Source: Listronotus oregonensis (lineage: Eukaryota > Arthropoda > Insecta > Coleoptera > Curculionidae). Taken from it: a DNA stretch of 64,000 bases. Below the pieces are notes generated by a model. The model did no database searches. It worked only from the letters and a program-made list of their open reading frames with translations, and was not told the DNA's origin. The position numbers and the translations under genes were made by a program. Of the stretch, positions 61,921-64,000 are shown one piece after another. The stretch is from NCBI GenBank assembly GCA_019359885.1, contig JAHBCN010001273.1, positions 83,834 to 147,833 on the forward strand, read 5' to 3'. How positions within the stretch are numbered: the stretch's first letter is position 1; the number at the start of each line of letters is the position of its first letter.

Positions 61921-63460
61921 CGTACAACCAGCTTGCTGTCCTCTGACTCTCTGACGTTTTACGCTGCGTACGCACTACGCAACCAATCTTCCGCCATGGA
62001 AAGACAACCAAGCGAGGCAAAAAAACTGTAGAAGTAAATATCACCTGGTTTCTCACGAATTTTTTTTTTATTAATATTCAGCTTAGATCAGTCCCACTAA
62101 GCAAAAAATCATCCTAATTACGTTACATTTATGTTTCCTTGTTCTTTTGTTACGTTATATCTTGAAACAAAAAAGCGCCTTTTAAAACCCCCTAATTTCG
62201 TTATATTTCCTTCAACTTTACTAAATCGTTGTTACGTTAAAAATACAACGTTTTTGTTTGAAACTTACACGGCCCCCCCCCCTTACGTATTTTGCATGGG
62301 TTTGCCTAACACATATTCTAAACATGCCCTTATATAACTTACGTTGTAAAGAGGTTTTTTTTAAGGATTTAAATAGGTGGGGTTTTTTTATGTTGATTAT
62401 AAGGGGGTCCCAGAATAGGCAATCTCTAAAACTAATAGAAAATCTAAAAAAATTATGACAAATCCCATAAATTTTTTTGGGGAATTGCCAAAAAAAAATA
62501 CCATAATAATAGAGTTATATAGACACAATCATGGGCAAGTTCACACTCTCCCTCTGAGGAATAGAAAAGTGACATTCTTACACTTAATCGGGTAGGTTAG
62601 TTTGCTTAAACTATTGGGGTTTAAAAATAAAACAAGATATTTTTTTTAATAGGTTTTATTGACCATTAAATGGAATCAACTTGGTTAACTTATTTCTTAT
62701 TCTTTTCCCTTGAATAGTTTTGGTATGGGGTTTCGCCATGGAATTGGTGATAATTGGTGGGTACTTGGGTGGAAATGCCACCCCAAAAAAAACAAAGGTG
62801 TAACATTTTGTCTTAAAAAATTTTTTCCCTTTTCCTATATGTTCACTATCCAGGAACTGTTTTAAACAAATGTATCTGCTAGCTGACCAATTGTTCATTT
62901 GCAGTATACTTAACCATTTTTTAACCAAAACTTCCCCGTTTGGAAATCTAAAAAATTTAAAAAATTACATGTAAATTTTGTTCCCCCGAAGTATGCAAAA
63001 AAACAAGAGACCTAAACTATTATAATGTATGTTATCTTTTTTAAAATTACAATTAAACTATTTTAGCTTTAATTTTTTTTAGGTTTTTATTTACCCAATA
63101 AAATATTTTCACTATATAAAATGGGTACCTTTCAAACGAAAATAATATCTTCTAGAATTGGAACACCCTCTCACGCAACAAGACAGTTCATTAAACTAAA
63201 TTAAAACATTATACATGGAACACTTAACTAAAATAAAACAAAGGGTACTAAGCCAAATCTAATCCAAAAAGTAAACAAAACATTTACGAAAAACTCTTGT
63301 TTATACGACAACCCTTTTTTTTGCATGAGAACAACAAAGAAAACAAAACAAATGTCAATTTTGATTTGACAAGTAAAAACAACCATGGCGGGTCACATGC
63401 CGTCCTCGTAAAATTGGGTGCGCAGTGGCGAAGCGCTTTTCCCCCTTCTATTTCTCTGGG
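61921..63460. other. No gene recognised
   Basis: 61930-62040 is GC-richer with a short ATG frame (MERQPSEAKKL) and could be a first exon, but nothing supports it. 62656-62928 (minus, 90 codons) shows no known domain. 62260-62290 and 62400-62480 have C- or G-runs suggesting low base accuracy. Confidence 0.35.
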
Positions 63461-63462
63461 AA

Positions 63463-63929
63463 AACCCCAACCTTATATGTTAAAGTCAAGTAATTAGTAA
63501 TTTTTGTAATCAAAATAAAATATTTTTTAGAGAGAAGTTGTTATAATTATTTGGGAATAGAATTTTTAAAGACAGGTGAATTGACCAAAGAAAAAGGTTA
63601 GTTTTGGTTTACTATTCTCGGGATCAATGGTTTTGGAATTGGCTAGGATCTTCGGATGACGAACACTAGCAGGCACAGCAAAGAAGAATGATTATATTTT
63701 GATTCTTCTTTCTTGCACGCTTATTTACAATGCCGAGTGGCAAGGCTGCTTCTACAGGTATATTTGGGAAAAATTTTGAGCTAGTAACGCATCATCCCCA
63801 AAATGTGCTGGCATTTAGCGCTCGTAAACAGCCATAGTTATTTAAAGGAGAAAAAACAGGGGGAAAAACCCCAACCTTTTATGTCAAAGTCAAGTAATTA
63901 GTAATTTTTGTAATCAAAATAAAATATTT
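63463..63929. repeat. Direct repeat of about 65 bp flanking 335 bp
   Basis: AAAACCCCAACCTTATATGT...AAAATATTTTTT (63463-63528) recurs at 63863-63929 with few changes. The enclosed 335 bp contains a relative of the 10185-10445 foldback (CATTCTTC/ATTCTTCTTTC and GGCAAGGCTGCTTCTACAGG at 63738-63757). It may be an insertion with a large duplication, or a local tandem repeat. Confidence 0.55.
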
Positions 63930-64000
63930 TTTTAAATTTCTAAAAAATTGTTTTTTCTTAAAGGTAGGTCTTTTTTTTTTTAAATTTAAAATTCTACAAA

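Noticed and set aside
62656..62928. 90-codon frame (-)
   Set aside because: No recognisable domain, poor base quality nearby, no splice context.
1..64000. CRISPR array, bacterial operon, or integrated virus
   Set aside because: No regular repeat-spacer pattern, no ribosome-binding sites or operon structure, and no viral structural or replication gene; coding is intron-split throughout.

Overview
This is an AT-rich eukaryotic window: single-exon reading frames are short, coding blocks sit between GT/AG splice sites, and much of the rest is decayed transposable elements. The two recognisable genes and the repeat types (hAT, pogo-type MITE, Harbinger-like MITE, Crypton, non-LTR and possibly Penelope-type retroelements, many foldback elements) fit an insect, perhaps a beetle. 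The order-level guess is inference.

Two host genes converge. Positions 1-9449 (+) carry the last four exons of a peroxisomal acyl-CoA oxidase of the ACOX3 (pristanoyl-CoA oxidase) type, ending in the peroxisomal signal Ser-Lys-Leu. Positions 59455-17761 (-) carry a nine-exon F-box protein of the FBXO21 type: F-box, SirB1/transglutaminase-like region and a C-terminal YccV/HspQ-like domain. All exon phases fit and predict about 612 residues. ACOX3 oxidises branched acyl-CoAs in peroxisomes and FBXO21 is an SCF ubiquitin-ligase substrate receptor. I see no functional link between them, only shared position.

The main structural feature is a near-duplicate of about 11.5 kb. Positions 25003-36535 recur at 40397-51930, just after a 17-N gap (40369-40385), so FBXO21 exons 4-8 appear twice. 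The copies carry different small frameshifts. Exon 8 is intact only in the second copy, exons 4, 6 and 7 only in the first, and exon 5 is broken in both, at different sites. This is better explained by two overlapping allelic contigs with uneven base accuracy, joined end to end, than by a real tandem duplication. Presence/absence differences between the copies (Crypton core plus foldback; a 1.3 kb insertion; a tandem pair of SAP-coding elements) may be allelic polymorphism.

Layout: 1-9.6 kb ACOX3 3' half with intronic elements; 9.6-17.7 kb intergenic, with a nested hAT-in-Harbinger insertion, a 1.6 kb hAT-like element and a non-LTR remnant; 17.8-25.4 kb FBXO21 exon 9 and intron 8; 25.4-36.5 kb exons 8-4 (first copy); 36.5-40.4 kb intron 3 insertions, then the gap; 40.4-51.9 kb second copy; 52.0-59.5 kb exons 3, 2 and 1; 59.8-61.9 kb a hAT-like element upstream of the FBXO21 start; 62-64 kb no recognised gene. 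No CRISPR array, rRNA or bacterial-type operon is present. I did not identify a new biological system; the most checkable oddities are the assembly duplication and the element biology within it.
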